64,000 nt of DNA from Symbiodinium natans (GCA_905221605.1 CAJNDS010002174.1:312408-376407), one strand, 5' to 3'; numbered from the stretch's first letter, positions 39,662-49,985 are shown. A program made the numbers and translations. Notes: generated from the letters alone by a model not told the origin.

Positions 39662-39892
39662 ATGTTATTGTCGTATTTCATATGTTTGGATTATTTCGCT
39701 ATGGGTCTATTAAGCATGTATGCAAGACTTGTGTTTTTTCTTATTGTTGTTGCGTTGATGTGTTGTTATATTGTTGTTCCAGCATTCTTTTGCTATGCTG
39801 TGATGACATTCTTGATTGTCATGAGAAGTGTTCAATGGAGGCCTTACGATCTCCTTAAAAGGCCTTCCGCGCCGCCGTCAGGATTTCTTTGG
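39662..39892 (+). CDS. AT-rich membrane-protein-like exon candidate
   Basis: ATG-initiated (also open upstream to about 39630), 77 codons with three hydrophobic stretches (LVFFLIVVALMCCYIVVPAF, and others) and a polar end WRPYDLLKRPSAPPSGFLW, donor GTTTAGGG. The base composition is clearly more AT-rich than other islands, suggesting a different origin. A second frame is also open. Confidence 0.45.
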
Positions 39893-39931
39893 GTTTAGGG
39901 TTTAGGGTTTAGGGTTTAGGCTGCCCTTCAG

Positions 39932-39972
39932 CTGAGTAGTTCTCTCAATGATGGTCCTTTTCTTGGGGCACA
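39932..39972 (+). CDS. exon candidate after a 39-bp telomeric gap
   Basis: GCCCTTCAG acceptor, LSSSLNDGPFLGA, donor GTAGGAG. Phase 0, matching the end at 39892; the gap 39893-39931 is GTTTAGG units then CTGCCCTTCAG. Confidence 0.45.
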
Positions 39973-40165
39973 GTAGGAGCTCTAAACCCTTAACCCTATA
40001 AACTCCAACCCCTATGAACCCTCAACCCTATAACCCTAAACCCTATAAACCCTATGGACCCTAAAAAGCCAATACGCCCTATAAATCCTACACCCTACAA
40101 AACCCTATGAACCCTAAACCCTACAAATCCTAAGCCCTAAACCCTAAACCCTATTCACCTGTCAG

Positions 40166-40231
40166 GTGCGAGTCCTGACGATGGGCCAACCGGAGACGAA
40201 GCCAGTCCAGGCCAAGCTGCGTACTGCTTAG
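40166..40231 (+). CDS. terminal exon candidate
   Basis: CCTGTCAG acceptor, VRVLTMGQPETKPVQAKLRT plus A, TAG, then array. Confidence 0.5.
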   Translation: MRVLTMGQPETKPVQAKLRTA

Positions 40232-40475
40232 GGGTTCAGGGTTTAGGGTTTAGGGTTTAGGGGGGGGGGGGGGGGGGCACTGCGGAGCGGCTTCTAAGCT
40301 TGGCTTTCGGATGTTTAGGGGTTTGGGGGTTTAGGGGTTTAGGGTTTAGGGTTTAGGGCTTTGGGGTTTAGGGTTTCGTGTCTAGGGCTTAGGGCTAAAG
40401 GCTTAGGGGTTTAGGGCTTCATGGTTCTCGGTCTATAGGGTTTAGTCATCTGTAGAATCCTGAGGAAATACGCAG

Positions 40476-40508
40476 ACCCGAGATTCCTCTCGAAAGCCCC
40501 CAATTCGG
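40476..40508 (+). CDS. short exon candidate
   Basis: TACGCAG acceptor, PRFLSKAPNS, donor GTTTAGGG. Confidence 0.3.
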
Positions 40509-40605
40509 GTTTAGGGTTTAGGGTTTAAGGTTTTGGGTTTTTGGGTTTAGGCTTTAGGGTTTAGGGGGGGCTTCGGGGATAAGGCATAGCGCTTTCACTC
40601 TGAAG

Positions 40606-40650
40606 TTGTCGACGCTCGATGCCGCTGTTCCCCTAAACCGTGGCAAGGCT
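40606..40650 (+). CDS. exon candidate
   Basis: TCTGAAG acceptor, LSTLDAAVPLNRGKA, donor GTCAACC. Confidence 0.4.
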
Positions 40651-40909
40651 GTCAACCCTAAACCCATTTAGTTAAGGGTTTAGGGTTCAGAGTTTAGGGG
40701 TTAATGGCTTCGAGTGAGGATAGGATTTGTAGGCTTCTTCAGTTTTGTAGAGGGTTTGGGGTTTGGGGTTCAGGGTTTCGGGTTCAGAGGGTTTAGGGGT
40801 TAGGGTTTAGGGTTTAGAGTTTGGGGTTTAGGGTTTAGGGTTTAGGGGTTTAGGGGTTTAGGGGTTTAGGGGTTTAGGGGTTAGCCCTATAACCAGTCTT
40901 GCATCACAG

Positions 40910-40949
40910 GGGCCCGGCATCCTGCAGCTTGCCAAGGACCGGGAGACAG
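40910..40949 (+). CDS. exon candidate
   Basis: CATCACAG acceptor, GPGILQLAKDRET, donor GTGCAAAG; 11 of 13 third positions G/C. Confidence 0.5.
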
Positions 40950-41190
40950 GTGCAAAGTGTTTAATTACTAGGAGTTTGAAGCTTAGGGTTTAGGGTTTAG
41001 GGTTTAGGGTTTAGGGTTTAGGGTTTAGGGTTTAGGGTTTAGGAAGTTTAGGGTTTAGGGTTTAGGGTTTGGGGCCGGCTCGATTAGAATGGGTATTTGG
41101 GTTCTTTAGGAGTCTAGGAATCTGAAGTATATAGTAGTACCTACATCACCCACAAGAGGGTTCCTGTGCAGTAGGACTGCTTACAGCAAG

Positions 41191-41301
41191 GCCCCTGCAA
41201 GACGTCCTGATTTCAGGGCAACTTTTCTGTGTCTAACGCTTTTGGCCCGAAACCCTGAAGCCTTCACCCTTTCAACCCTGAATCGCTCTGCGGAGGCCCC
41301 A
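41191..41301 (+). CDS. exon candidate
   Basis: ACAGCAAG acceptor, 37 codons including ATFLCLTLLARNPEAFTLST, donor GTAGGC. The frame stays open to TAA at 41328. Confidence 0.45.
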
Positions 41302-41405
41302 GTAGGCCCCAGAAACCCGAGGCCCTAAACATGAGGAGCCTAAAACACTAAGCCCTAAACCCTAAACCCTAAAACCCTAAAGCCCTAAACCCTACACCCC
41401 AAGAG

Positions 41406-41459
41406 AAGAGGAATTCGAACGTGGCGACCCTGACCTCACATCAGCCCAACAAACGCTGA
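41406..41459 (+). CDS. terminal exon candidate
   Basis: CAAGAG acceptor, KRNSNVATLTSHQPNKR and TGA; 12 of 16 third positions are G/C. Confidence 0.4.
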   Translation, partial: KRNSNVATLTSHQPNKR

Positions 41460-42035
41460 GATCGACTCCCCCACGCCCGAAACCCTCCCCAATACCTCCA
41501 TCCTCTTAGTAGCTGGGTAGGTAACCTTTAACCTGTGGGGGTTTAGGGTGGGTTTTGGGTTTGGGTTTTGGGTATTGGGTTTTGGGGAATTGGATTTAGG
41601 GTTTAGGGTTTAGGGTTATATAATATAAGTTATATACAATGCTACCATGATTGAAAGTTAGCAATTCGGATCTCAATCTCACCCCTACTTACACCCGTGG
41701 ACAAGCCTTAGTGTGTCTCCGAAGCTGGCCTAAACCCTGAAGCCCATGAGACCAACAAGCCTTTAGGTTACAATGGGCCCGCCTAGACCCCAGAACCCCC
41801 CAAACACTTGAAGGCCTGGAACGTACAGGCTTTACACCCCCTAACCGTTGATGGTCAATTCTCAAAATTATGGTCCCTTTTTTGGGGTAGCCTAACGATT
41901 AGGGGCGGCCTTAAAATAGTAACCCCGAAAGGGACCCTAAACCCTTAACCCTAAATCCTAAACCCTAAACCCTAAACCCTAAACCCTAGTGACCATACAA
42001 GCTTCCCACAGTTGAGAGCAGGACCCAGCTCGCAG

Positions 42036-42081
42036 AGAGGAGTGCCCCGTGTGCAACGCAGAGCCATCGGCCCAGGAGACA
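42036..42081 (+). CDS. exon candidate with CPVC motif
   Basis: GCTCGCAG acceptor, EECPVCNAEPSAQET, donor GTAGGG. A CPxC pair in this setting is typical of one half of a zinc-binding module; the other half is not visible. Confidence 0.5.
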
Positions 42082-42391
42082 GTAGGGTTTAGGGTTTAGG
42101 GTTTGGGGTTTAGGGCTTAGGGTTTAGGGTTTACTGGAGACGAGATGTTTCGGGTTTAATATAGGGGTCGGAATAATTTCTAAGAGATTATGGTTCCCTT
42201 TATATTTTTACGATAATAACCCCCAAAACCCTGTTCTAGTCATTAAGGCCCCTGCATTAGGCGGGGCTCTTTCGAAGGTTAACTCCTGGAGAGAGCGTTG
42301 ATTCTGCTTGTCGCCTGCTTCCCGAAACCCTAAAGCCCGAAACCCCAACCGTGTTTTTTGGGCCAGGCTCGTGTATCAGAGGGTAGATCAG

Positions 42392-42483
42392 GAGCCAAGG
42401 GTTTTGCCAAGATTTCGAGACAGACCTTAAAAGGAAATCCTGGCCCAGAGGCCACGCAGCAGAGCCTCACAAAAGGGGGTTAA
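42392..42483 (+). CDS. terminal exon candidate
   Basis: TAGATCAG acceptor, 29 codons AKGFAKISRQTLKGNPGPEA then TQQSLTKGG, TAA. Confidence 0.45.
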
Positions 42484-42507
42484 TCAGACCGCGGGGTAAC
42501 GGAAACT

Positions 42508-42630
42508 TGTGTGTGTGTGTATGTGCATGTGTATGTATATGTGTATGTGTATGCGTACGCGTCTGTGTATGTGTATGTGTATGTGTATGCATGTGTGTGT
42601 GTGTGCGTATGTGTGTGTGTGTGTGTGGGT
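42508..42630. repeat. TGTATG / TG microsatellite
   Basis: Alternating TG and TATG units; Cys/Val or Thr/His frames here are artefacts. Confidence 0.9.
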
Positions 42631-42719
42631 GGGAGGCGTTGCTTGCGAGCAGCAACCCCAGACCCTAAACCCTCAAGCCCTCAACCCCCAAACCCGAAGC
42701 ACCTGCGCCCTAAACCGTA

Positions 42720-42850
42720 AACCCTAAACCCTAAACCCTAAACCCTAAACCCTAAACCCTAAACCCTAAACCCTAAACCCTAAACCCTAAACCCTACACC
42801 CTAAACCCTAAACCCTAAACCCTAAACCCTAAACCCTAAACCCTAAACCC
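42720..42850. repeat. CCCTAAA array
   Basis: About 18 near-perfect units. Confidence 0.95.
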
Positions 42851-42874
42851 CACCCTGCGCCGAGGTGGGCTCAG

Positions 42875-42928
42875 GCCCTCCGGTGTATCACTGAGGGACG
42901 ACCTCCCCCTTCGCGCGAGGCAAGCCCT
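42875..42928 (+). CDS. exon candidate
   Basis: GGCTCAG acceptor, ALRCITEGRPPPSREASP, donor GTTTTTGGG. Confidence 0.35.
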
Positions 42929-43089
42929 GTTTTTGGGTTTAGGGTTTAGGGTTTAAAATTAGGGTTTAAATTTTGGGTTTAGGGTTCAGGGTGTAGGGTT
43001 TAGGGGGGGGCTCGGAACCCCAGGGGCCCACCACCACGTTGGCTTGCGGGCTCTTGGTGGAATTATCCCCCCGATTGCTCATCATTAGT

Positions 43090-43333
43090 AATATTATATA
43101 TATATGTATCTGTACATATATATATATAAATCCACACATACACAGATATTTTGTGTATGTATGTATGTATGTATGTATGTATGTATGTATGTACGTATGT
43201 ATGTATGCATGCATGCATGGATGGATGGACGGCTGTATGCATGCATGCATGCATGCATGCATGCATGCATGCATGCATGCATGCATGCATGCATGTATGT
43301 ATGTATATATGTATTTATATTATATCTATATAT

Positions 43334-43367
<34 letters not shown>

Positions 43368-43370
43368 CAT
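43090..43370. repeat. TATG/GCAT microsatellite with AT flanks
   Basis: TATG tetranucleotides (about 43155-43207) shift to ATGC (about 43205-43292) and then AT. Cys/Met/Tyr frames on both strands are artefacts. Confidence 0.93.
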
Positions 43371-43729
43371 TAAGAGATTGCATAGGGTACCTCATTCCCT
43401 GAAGCCCTAGACTAAGAGCCAGTAGTTTACTTTCCGCTGTTGCTTGGATGCAGTACCCTGGTTATGCATCATCGTCTTGGTGATGGTTGAAAGGGGTCTC
43501 GTATGTGTAGCATGGTCTCTTGGAACCTCCGCAGACTTTTTGGAGGTGTTTTGTTGTAAGGTGTGCAGGGTGTGTCGGTTGGCCAACGGAAAGGTTGGAA
43601 CCAACCCAAGCCACAGGATTCGGGTCTATGTGGGTGCCGGGGGAGGGGGTTCCTTGGCACGTAGGCAGGAAGAAGCAAAAACAAGTAAATCAACAACTCA
43701 GAGTCAGAGTACTTTCTCAATCCTTGCAG

Positions 43730-43817
43730 CTCCGAGGCAGTTCGTGTCATGGCGTTTGAGCTGTTCCTTCTCGAATCCTCTTTGTGGTTCTCTTCACAAC
43801 AGGCTCAGGAAATATGA
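43730..43817 (+). CDS. terminal exon candidate in a 500-bp unique region
   Basis: AATCCTTGCAG acceptor, 28 codons SEAVRVMAFELFLLESSLWF then SSQQAQEI, TGA. A 133-codon frame without ATG (43444-43845) overlaps in another register, so 43.44-43.95 kb is generally open and non-repetitive. Confidence 0.5.
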
Positions 43818-44110
43818 AGTTTCTGCCAGTGCAGCAGCAGGTTAGACTTTCTCTGTAGAACGAGCCCCCAACCAAGAGCATCGTTTTTGGAGTTTCAGGC
43901 CTCGCCCTTGGAAAAGCTTTCATGCCAGCTTTGCAGGTTTGGCTCAGAACCGTCAACCCTAGAATCTGACTCTACCCACGTACCCGTCAGAAGTACCGCT
44001 GATCCTAGACCCTAAACCCTAAACCCTAAACCCTAAACCCCAAGCCCTAAACCCCAAACCCCAAACCCCAAACCCTAAACCCCAAACCCTCCCTTTCATC
44101 CCCCCAAAAG

Positions 44111-44174
44111 CCTACCGGCCTGAGACCCCGCAAGAGGCACTGTCGCCCCAAATGCGCAAGACGCCACCTGGCCT
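44111..44174 (+). CDS. exon candidate
   Basis: CCAAAAG acceptor, YRPETPQEALSPQMRKTPPG, donor GTTTAGGG. Confidence 0.55.
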
Positions 44175-44190
44175 GTTTAGGGGCTCCCCT

Positions 44191-44495
44191 AGGAGGTTCG
44201 TGGTACTTTGTGACCCAATTATAAGGGTTTAGGGTTTAGGCGGTTTAGGGTTTGGGGTTTGGGATTTGGGGTTTTGGGTGTAACCCAATTCTACCTGTAC
44301 TTTTTTGATGACCCTATTCGGATGCTGAAGAGGCTCATATGTGGGCTGTAGCTACACTTACGATGGTTTAAAGCCTAAACCCTAAAGCCTAAACCCTAAA
44401 CCCTAAACCCTAAACCCTAAACCCTAAACCCTAAACCCTAAACCCTAAACCCTAAACACTTCTAATTGGGTTCCGAAGTACCCTCAACCTCCAAG
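44191..44495. mobile_element. MITE-like element interrupted by two telomeric arrays
   Basis: Ends match the ACTTGGAGGTTCATG family. After GTGACCCAATTATA there is a 50-bp G-rich array, then ACCCAATTCTACC resumes, so about 10 bp is duplicated. Farther on, a CCCTAAA array (44380-44455) interrupts it again before TCTAATTGGGTT. Confidence 0.7.
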
Positions 44496-44569
44496 CATCG
44501 GCTTCAAGTGTGCTTTTTTTTTTCGCGCGATAGGGACCAGAGGGTCCAAGGGGCCTCCTGGGTTTAGGG

Positions 44570-44850
44570 GTTTAGGGTTTTGAGGTTTTGGGGTTTTGGG
44601 TTTAGGGGTTTTGGGGTTTTGGGTTTAGGGGTTTTGAGGTTTTAGGGGTTTAGGGTTTTGGGGTTTAGGGGTTAAGGGGTTTAGGGGTTTTGGGGTTTTG
44701 GGGTTTAGGGTTTTGGGGTTTTGGGGTTTTGGGGTTTAGGGTTTAGGGTTTTGGGGTTTTGGGTTTTGGGGTTTTGGGGTTTTGGGGTTTTGGGGTTTAG
44801 GGTTTTGGGATTAGGGTTTAGGGTTGAGGGTTTAGGGTTGAGGGTTGTCT
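44570..44850. repeat. GGGTTTTG variant tract
   Basis: Degenerate GGGGTTTT and TTTAGGG units; no gene. Confidence 0.85.
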
Positions 44851-44980
44851 ACTTTGTGGGCTACACCGGCTGTCCCAGCGGTAGCTCCAGGGGCGAGGCC
44901 GGTCACTGTGGAGGGAAAAGTTTGCTAAAGACCCTTACCCCCAAACCCTTAGACCCTACACCCTAAACCCCAAACCCACA

Positions 44981-45084
44981 CAGGGAACCCCATGAAACAT
45001 AGTAGGAATGTAGTTGGAATGTAACTACCAGACCAGGGTCCTCAGATTCCCTGCATGTTCCTACTATATCCTTGGGGTTCCCTG
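44981..45084. mobile_element. MITE-like inverted-repeat element
   Basis: CAGGGAACCCCATGAAACATAG at the left pairs with TATATCCTTGGGGTTCCCTG at the right; AGTAGGAATG and CATGTTCCTACT also pair. Confidence 0.75.
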
Positions 45085-45278
45085 TTTGGGTTCCCATTCG
45101 GATCCATTTTTTGCCGGGTCTAGAGGCTTAATTCTCAGCAGCGTCGATGGCAATAGCAAGCAGCCCTAAACCCTAAACCCTAAATCCTAAACCCTAAGCC
45201 CTAAACCCTGTGGAACAGTGAGTGGTCACTGAGAGGTCAACGGGGCAACGGCGAAATCAGAAGATGCACTCGGTGCAG

Positions 45279-45334
45279 TGTACCTTCTACTGGCCGCTCG
45301 TCAGAATTCCTGGGTTACACTTGCTTTTGTACAA
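45279..45334 (+). CDS. exon candidate
   Basis: CGGTGCAG acceptor, YLLLAARQNSWVTLAFVQ, donor GTATGGG. The same frame stays open through a short CCCTAAA stretch to 45535, including WTFRVFVSQVPSNIAGSGIE. Confidence 0.45.
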
Positions 45335-45649
45335 GTATGGGATTATGTACCCCGCAAAGAAATGCACTTAACACTAAACCCTCAACCCTCAACCCTAAAC
45401 CCTAAACCCCAATGCTGCAATGGCTGGACTTTCCGGGTTTTTGTGTCCCAAGTCCCAAGCAATATTGCAGGCTCTGGGATCGAGGTGGCTTGCTGCAACA
45501 ACAGAAACCATCAACCCCTAAACCCTAAACCCTAAACCCTAAACCCTAAACCCTAAACCCTAAACCCTAAACCCTAAACCCTAGACAAGGAGAACTCCGC
45601 GAAGCTACGAACCCTTTAAACCCTCAAGTCGGATTCCCCGAACTCCCTA

Positions 45650-45795
45650 GACCCTATCCCGACCCTAAACCCTAAACCCCAAACCCTAAACCCTAAACCC
45701 CAAACCCTAAACCCTAAACCCCAAACCCTAAACCCTAAACCCTAAACCCTAAACCCTAAACCCTAAACCCCAAACCCCAAACCCCAAACCCTATC
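45650..45795. repeat. mixed CCCTAAA/CCCCAAA array
   Basis: About 20 units in which CCCTAAA and CCCCAAA alternate in small blocks. Confidence 0.93.
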
Positions 45796-45840
45796 CCCGA
45801 AACTGTTACTAGATTCGCATGAGTAGCCATGTGCTGTCAG

Positions 45841-45910
45841 AGCGCCTCTGAGTCAGAACTGGGTAGTGATGGGCTTTGGGGCACTGTCAATGTTCTCAGA
45901 GTGCACTGCG
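45841..45910 (+). CDS. exon candidate
   Basis: GTGCTGTCAG acceptor, 23 codons SASESELGSDGLWGTVNVLR then VHC, donor GTTTAGGG at the first array base. Confidence 0.55.
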
Positions 45911-46119
45911 GTTTAGGGTTTAGGGTTTAGGGTTTAGGGTTTAGGGTTTAGGGCTTGGGCATGCAACTCCGTTCCATGAGCCCGCCCCTCCCCAATCGCC
46001 TGCGCTTCTTCGGGGTTATACACCTGCAACTGCCTGTCACTGTAACTATGAGCTACTATTTGCCTACGAACCCCTTCCCCCCAAACAAAATAAAACAATA
46101 TAGTAATACTAATAAGAAT

Positions 46120-46165
46120 TGTGATAATGATAACAATAATAGAAATAATAATGATCGGAAAAAGT
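46120..46165. repeat. AAT-type microsatellite
   Basis: Imperfect AATAAT / GATAATGATAAC run; encodes Asn-rich peptide only. Confidence 0.7.
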
Positions 46166-46417
46166 AAAGAACTACTCTGCCCTATACGGGCAATATAGGG
46201 AGTAAGGGGGATGTAGCCTAGCACTTTGCCTTGCTGCCTTGTAGGGTAGGTCTTCGGTTGCCCAGCAGAGTCTTAGGGGTCTCCCTGTAAACCCTACAAG
46301 CACCTCGTAAGCACCTCGAACCCCTCAAAGCCTGTAAAGTATTAGGGTTTAGGGTGAAAGGGCGTGTAGGGTGTAGGGTCTAGGCGTTTTGGGGACACCA
46401 GCCGCAGGTTTCAACAG

Positions 46418-46495
46418 AACCTCTGCGCTCTTCTTTGCAAGCTCCGGTTCGACAAGAGGGGCGCTCCGCGCCCCTCTCCGGCCACGCCCAGCGCG
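46418..46495 (+). CDS. strong exon candidate
   Basis: TTTCAACAG acceptor, 26 codons NLCALLCKLRFDKRGAPRPS then PATPSA, donor GTGAGCCC. 16 of the last 18 third positions are G/C. Confidence 0.6.
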
Positions 46496-46509
46496 GTGAG
46501 CCCACGATG

Positions 46510-46546
46510 GGTTGGGGGGGGGTTTGGTGGTTGTTGTTGCTGTTGT

Positions 46547-46597
<51 letters not shown>

Positions 46598-46915
46598 GGG
46601 GGGGTTTTGGGGTGTTGGGGGTTTTGGGGTTTGGGGGGTTTTGGAGGTTTTGGTGGTTTTGGCGGGGTTTGGGGGGTTCTGGGGGGTTCCGGGGGTTCTG
46701 GGGGTTTGGTGAGTTTGGTGGGTTTTGGGGTTTGGCGGGTTTTGGGGCTTTTGGGGTTTTGGGGGTTGGGCTGGTTTTGTGGTTTGGGGAGTTTGGGGGG
46801 TTTTGGGGGTGTTGGGGTGTTTGTTTTTTGTTTTTTAGTTTTGGGGTTTGGGGTGGTTGGGTGTTTGGGGGGTGTTGGGGTTTTGGGGGTGTTAGAGTTT
46901 TGGGGGTTCAGGGTT
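46510..46915. repeat. poly-G and GGGGTTTTGG low-complexity tract
   Basis: A G homopolymer of about 40 bp then degenerate G/T sequence; the 189-codon Gly/Phe/Trp frame is an artefact. Confidence 0.93.
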
Positions 46916-47070
46916 TAGGGTTGAGGGGTCAGGCTTCCCGAAGCCTCCAAACTCCTCTCCGTAACCCTAGCAAAAGCCCTCTGTTACCTGCCTTTAGGGT
47001 TTAGGGTTTAGGGTTTAGGGTTTAGGGTTGCCTTTAGGATTCCTCCCTCCCTCCACTGTGCAACAAGAAA

Positions 47071-47170
47071 CTTTGTCATAGTTGGGTAACATTTTACATT
47101 TTTAAGGGTACTTAAACCCAATAAGGAATATAAATTTAAAATTTTAATACTATCCCAACAATGAACTAGG
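47071..47170. mobile_element. 105-bp dispersed element, third copy
   Basis: CTTTGTCATAGTTGGGTAAC to CCCAACAATGAACTA. The flank GGGTTGCCTTTAGGATTCCT occurs on both sides (about 47027 and 47174), a 20-bp direct repeat. Confidence 0.75.
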
Positions 47171-47815
47171 AAAGGGTTGCCTTTAGGATTCCTAGTGCTA
47201 CTAGGGAACCGAGCCTTAAAAGCAACACCTTCTTGGGCTCGGTGGCTTGGTAGCCCAGTGGTACCCTTTTCCTTTTTGTTTTGGTTCCAGGTCCCCTTGC
47301 AAAAGTAGCCACAACCCCCCCCCCCCCCCCAAAAAAAAAAAGGGTGCCCTGATTGTAAGATGGTTGCTGCCTAAACCCTATAACCCCCAAACACCAAACC
47401 CCAAACCCCAAACCCTAAACCCTAAACCCTAAACCCTGAACTCTAAACCCCAAACCCTAAACCCGTTGGGCTTCGGAAATACGTCTCTTTCTCCTGCACG
47501 GCCTTGGTAAGGGTGGTTGTGTGGGTGGGGGGGGGGGGGTAATCCCCTCCCCCTAATATAACCCCCCCCTTCCCCCTAATATTAATTATCCACCATTATC
47601 GTTATACTATAGTGTATTGGGGGTTTTGTATATTGGCGGGTAGGGGGGGGGGGGGTTCAAGAGAAGGGGGGGGGGGGGGGGTATGGGTAGAACCTCGCGA
47701 AGACCGAGACAGGGTCCAGTCACCAAATAAAAGATGCTGTTTGTGTTGGGGGTTTAGGGTTTGGGGTTTCAGGTTTGGGGTCTAGGATTTCATCAGTGCT
47801 TGGTGCCTGTCGCAG

Positions 47816-47926
47816 GTACTACCTCCTCCGATGCCCGACGTCTTCCAGTACTGGAAGAAATCAGGCCTGGCAGAAGTCCCTGCGCACGCGCTTTACAGGG
47901 CACCGAAAGGATTGGAGCTTCAGGGG
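47816..47926 (+). CDS. exon 1 of a two-exon segment
   Basis: CTGTCGCAG acceptor, 37 codons including PDVFQYWKKSGLAEVPAHAL and YRAPKGLELQG, donor GTAGGTACC. Phase 0 at both ends. Unknown protein. Confidence 0.62.
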
Positions 47927-48037
47927 GTAGGTACCCAGGGAACCCACTCAAAACCCTAAACCCTAAACCCGAAACCCGAAACCCGAAACCCGAAACCCTA
48001 AACCGTGAGCTTATGGGGTGCCGGGCTCACGGCGCAG

Positions 48038-48100
48038 ATATTTTGGCAGGAGCTGATGCGCCTCCAACAGCTTAGACCCTGCTTGCGACACCCCCGAAAG
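48038..48100 (+). CDS. exon 2 of the two-exon segment
   Basis: CACGGCGCAG acceptor, 21 codons IFWQELMRLQQLRPCLRHPR then K, donor GTTTAGGG. The intervening 111-bp GT-AG segment carries CCCTAAA/CCCGAAA units, and the phase matches. Confidence 0.6.
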
Positions 48101-49328
48101 GTTTAGGGTTCAGGGTTTAGGGTTTAGGGTTTAGGGCTTAGGGTTTAGGGTTTAGGGTTTAGGGTTTAGCCTTGAGTCTTGACCCTCAGCCCAAAACTCC
48201 AAAGCTCAGGCAGCATCCACACTATGCCCTGAAACCCTCAAAGCCCTGAAATGCCTGAAGCCCCATGACGAGGCCCTAGAAAGCCCCTAAAATGCCGTTC
48301 AAGCCGAAAGCCCAGAAGCCCTGAATCCCCAAAACCCAAACCCCCCTCCGTCAGAATCTCTTGTCAGTTTCAGGCAGTCACAAAGACAGTCACAAAGACC
48401 GCGAGAGACCCAGAGTTTAACCTCTCTGTTTGGTTTAGGGTTCTCGGGCGATTGTTAAAGGGGGCTTGTAGGGTTTTGTTGGAGTTTCGGTGCTTGTCTT
48501 GCATGTGGGGCTGTAGGTTTTAGGCGGGCCTGGTTTTTAGTGCTTGCGTGTTTTAGCTGCTGGGCTTTCGGCTTTGGCTGCTTTAGGGTGCTAGCTGCTT
48601 TCGTGGGTTTCAGTCTTTAGGGTTTTAGGGTTTAGGGTTTAGGGTTTAGGGTTTAGGGTTTCAACTACCCAAAGCCCTAAGCCCGAAGCCCCGAAGCTCA
48701 ACCAAATCATTCGGGTCCCGAGGCTGGCCTCTCAGGAAACTTGGGTGCCTGCTGGAGTGATTTTTTTTTTTACAGGGGCTGCGGTTTAGGCATGGAGGGC
48801 TTTGGGGTTTCTGAGGGTCTAGCTGTTGAGGCCTTTCAGGGTTTTCAGGTTTCAGGGTATGCGGTCTTCGAGTCTTGCCCTAACCCCTAAACCCTAAACC
48901 CTAAACCCTAAACCCCAAACCCTAAACCCTAAACCCTAGGGGTATTCGGGTTTAGGCCCTATAGACCCTGGGGATGAAGAAACAAAGATACCCCCCCCCC
49001 CCCCCCCCCGAGACGCTGGACACCTAATCCTTCTAAAAGCCCTGAACTATACCCTAAACCCCAAACCCTAAACCCTAAACCCTAAACCCTAAAGCCTAAA
49101 CCCTAAACCTTAAACCCTAATCCTTCTAAAAGCCCTGAACCATCAGGAGTCCTAGATTTCTCTAAGTATCCCAAAGCAACCCTTCCCCAAACCTCGAAGT
49201 CTAGACTCTTAAGCCCGAAGCCCGAAGCCCTAACCTGAGACCCCAAACCCTAAACCCTAAACCCTAAACCCTAAACCCTAAACCCTAAACCCTAAACCCT
49301 AAACCCTAAACCCTGAACCGACTCCGAG

Positions 49329-49394
49329 GCCACCACAGGCAAGAGGCCTCGAGCTCCAAAGACTAGCCCGGAGACTCGGAGTGCCTATAACTAA
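49329..49394 (+). CDS. weak terminal exon candidate
   Basis: CTCCGAG acceptor, ATTGKRPRAPKTSPETRSAY then N, TAA. Confidence 0.35.
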   Translation, partial: ATTGKRPRAPKTSPETRSAYN

Positions 49395-49424
49395 AGCGGG
49401 CTTAGGGCTTAGGTGTTAGGGTTA

Positions 49425-49525
49425 GAGTTTAGGGTTTAGGGTTTAGGGTTTAGGGTTTAGGGTTTAGGGTTTAGGGTTTAGGGTTTAGGGTTTAGGGTTT
49501 AGGGTTTAGGGTTTAGGGTTTAGGG
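49425..49525. repeat. TTTAGGG array
   Basis: About 14 units. Confidence 0.95.
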
Positions 49526-49560
49526 TTAGGGTTTAGCCTTTAGGGTTTAGTGCAGTAAAG

Positions 49561-49620
49561 GCTCTGCGCGGGCCCTCAACCCGCCCCTTCCTCCGAAGGC
49601 AAAAGGGGGCGCGTGTCTGA
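49561..49620 (+). CDS. terminal exon candidate
   Basis: CAGTAAAG acceptor, ALRGPSTRPFLRRQKGARV, TGA; 14 of 19 third positions G/C. Confidence 0.4.
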   Translation, partial: ALRGPSTRPFLRRQKGARV

Positions 49621-49679
49621 AGCTGTGTTGCGTAAGTGATCCTTCATACGAAGTCTGGGATGTGTGAGGGAGTTACCGG

Positions 49680-49926
49680 TATGTATATATATATACACAT
49701 TCGCATTATGCTTACATACATTGCAGAGCCGCGCACTCATATGTATGTCTGTGTGTATCTATGTACTCAGACTCATAAATGCTCGCTGAGACGTATTCAT
49801 ACATGTCGTCATTCTATGTGCAGGTATGTATGTACATATAATATATATATATATGTCTACATACATATATATATATATATTATGTGTATATATATATATA
49901 TGAGAAGAGAGAAGAGAGGGAGAGGA

Positions 49927-49957
<31 letters not shown>

Positions 49958-49985
49958 GAGAGAGAGCGCGAGCGAGAGAGAGGTA
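49680..49985. repeat. AT and GA microsatellites
   Basis: TATATA/TGTATG tracts then about 70 bp of GA repeats (49908-49982). Confidence 0.9.

Noticed and set aside
42966-43410. Cys/Met/His/Tyr ORFs on both strands
   Set aside because: Derived from TATG/GCAT tetranucleotide repeats.
46435-47004. 189-codon Gly/Phe/Trp ORF
   Set aside because: Only its first 20 codons overlap unique DNA; the rest is G/T repeat. The credible exon there (46418-46495) uses other boundaries.
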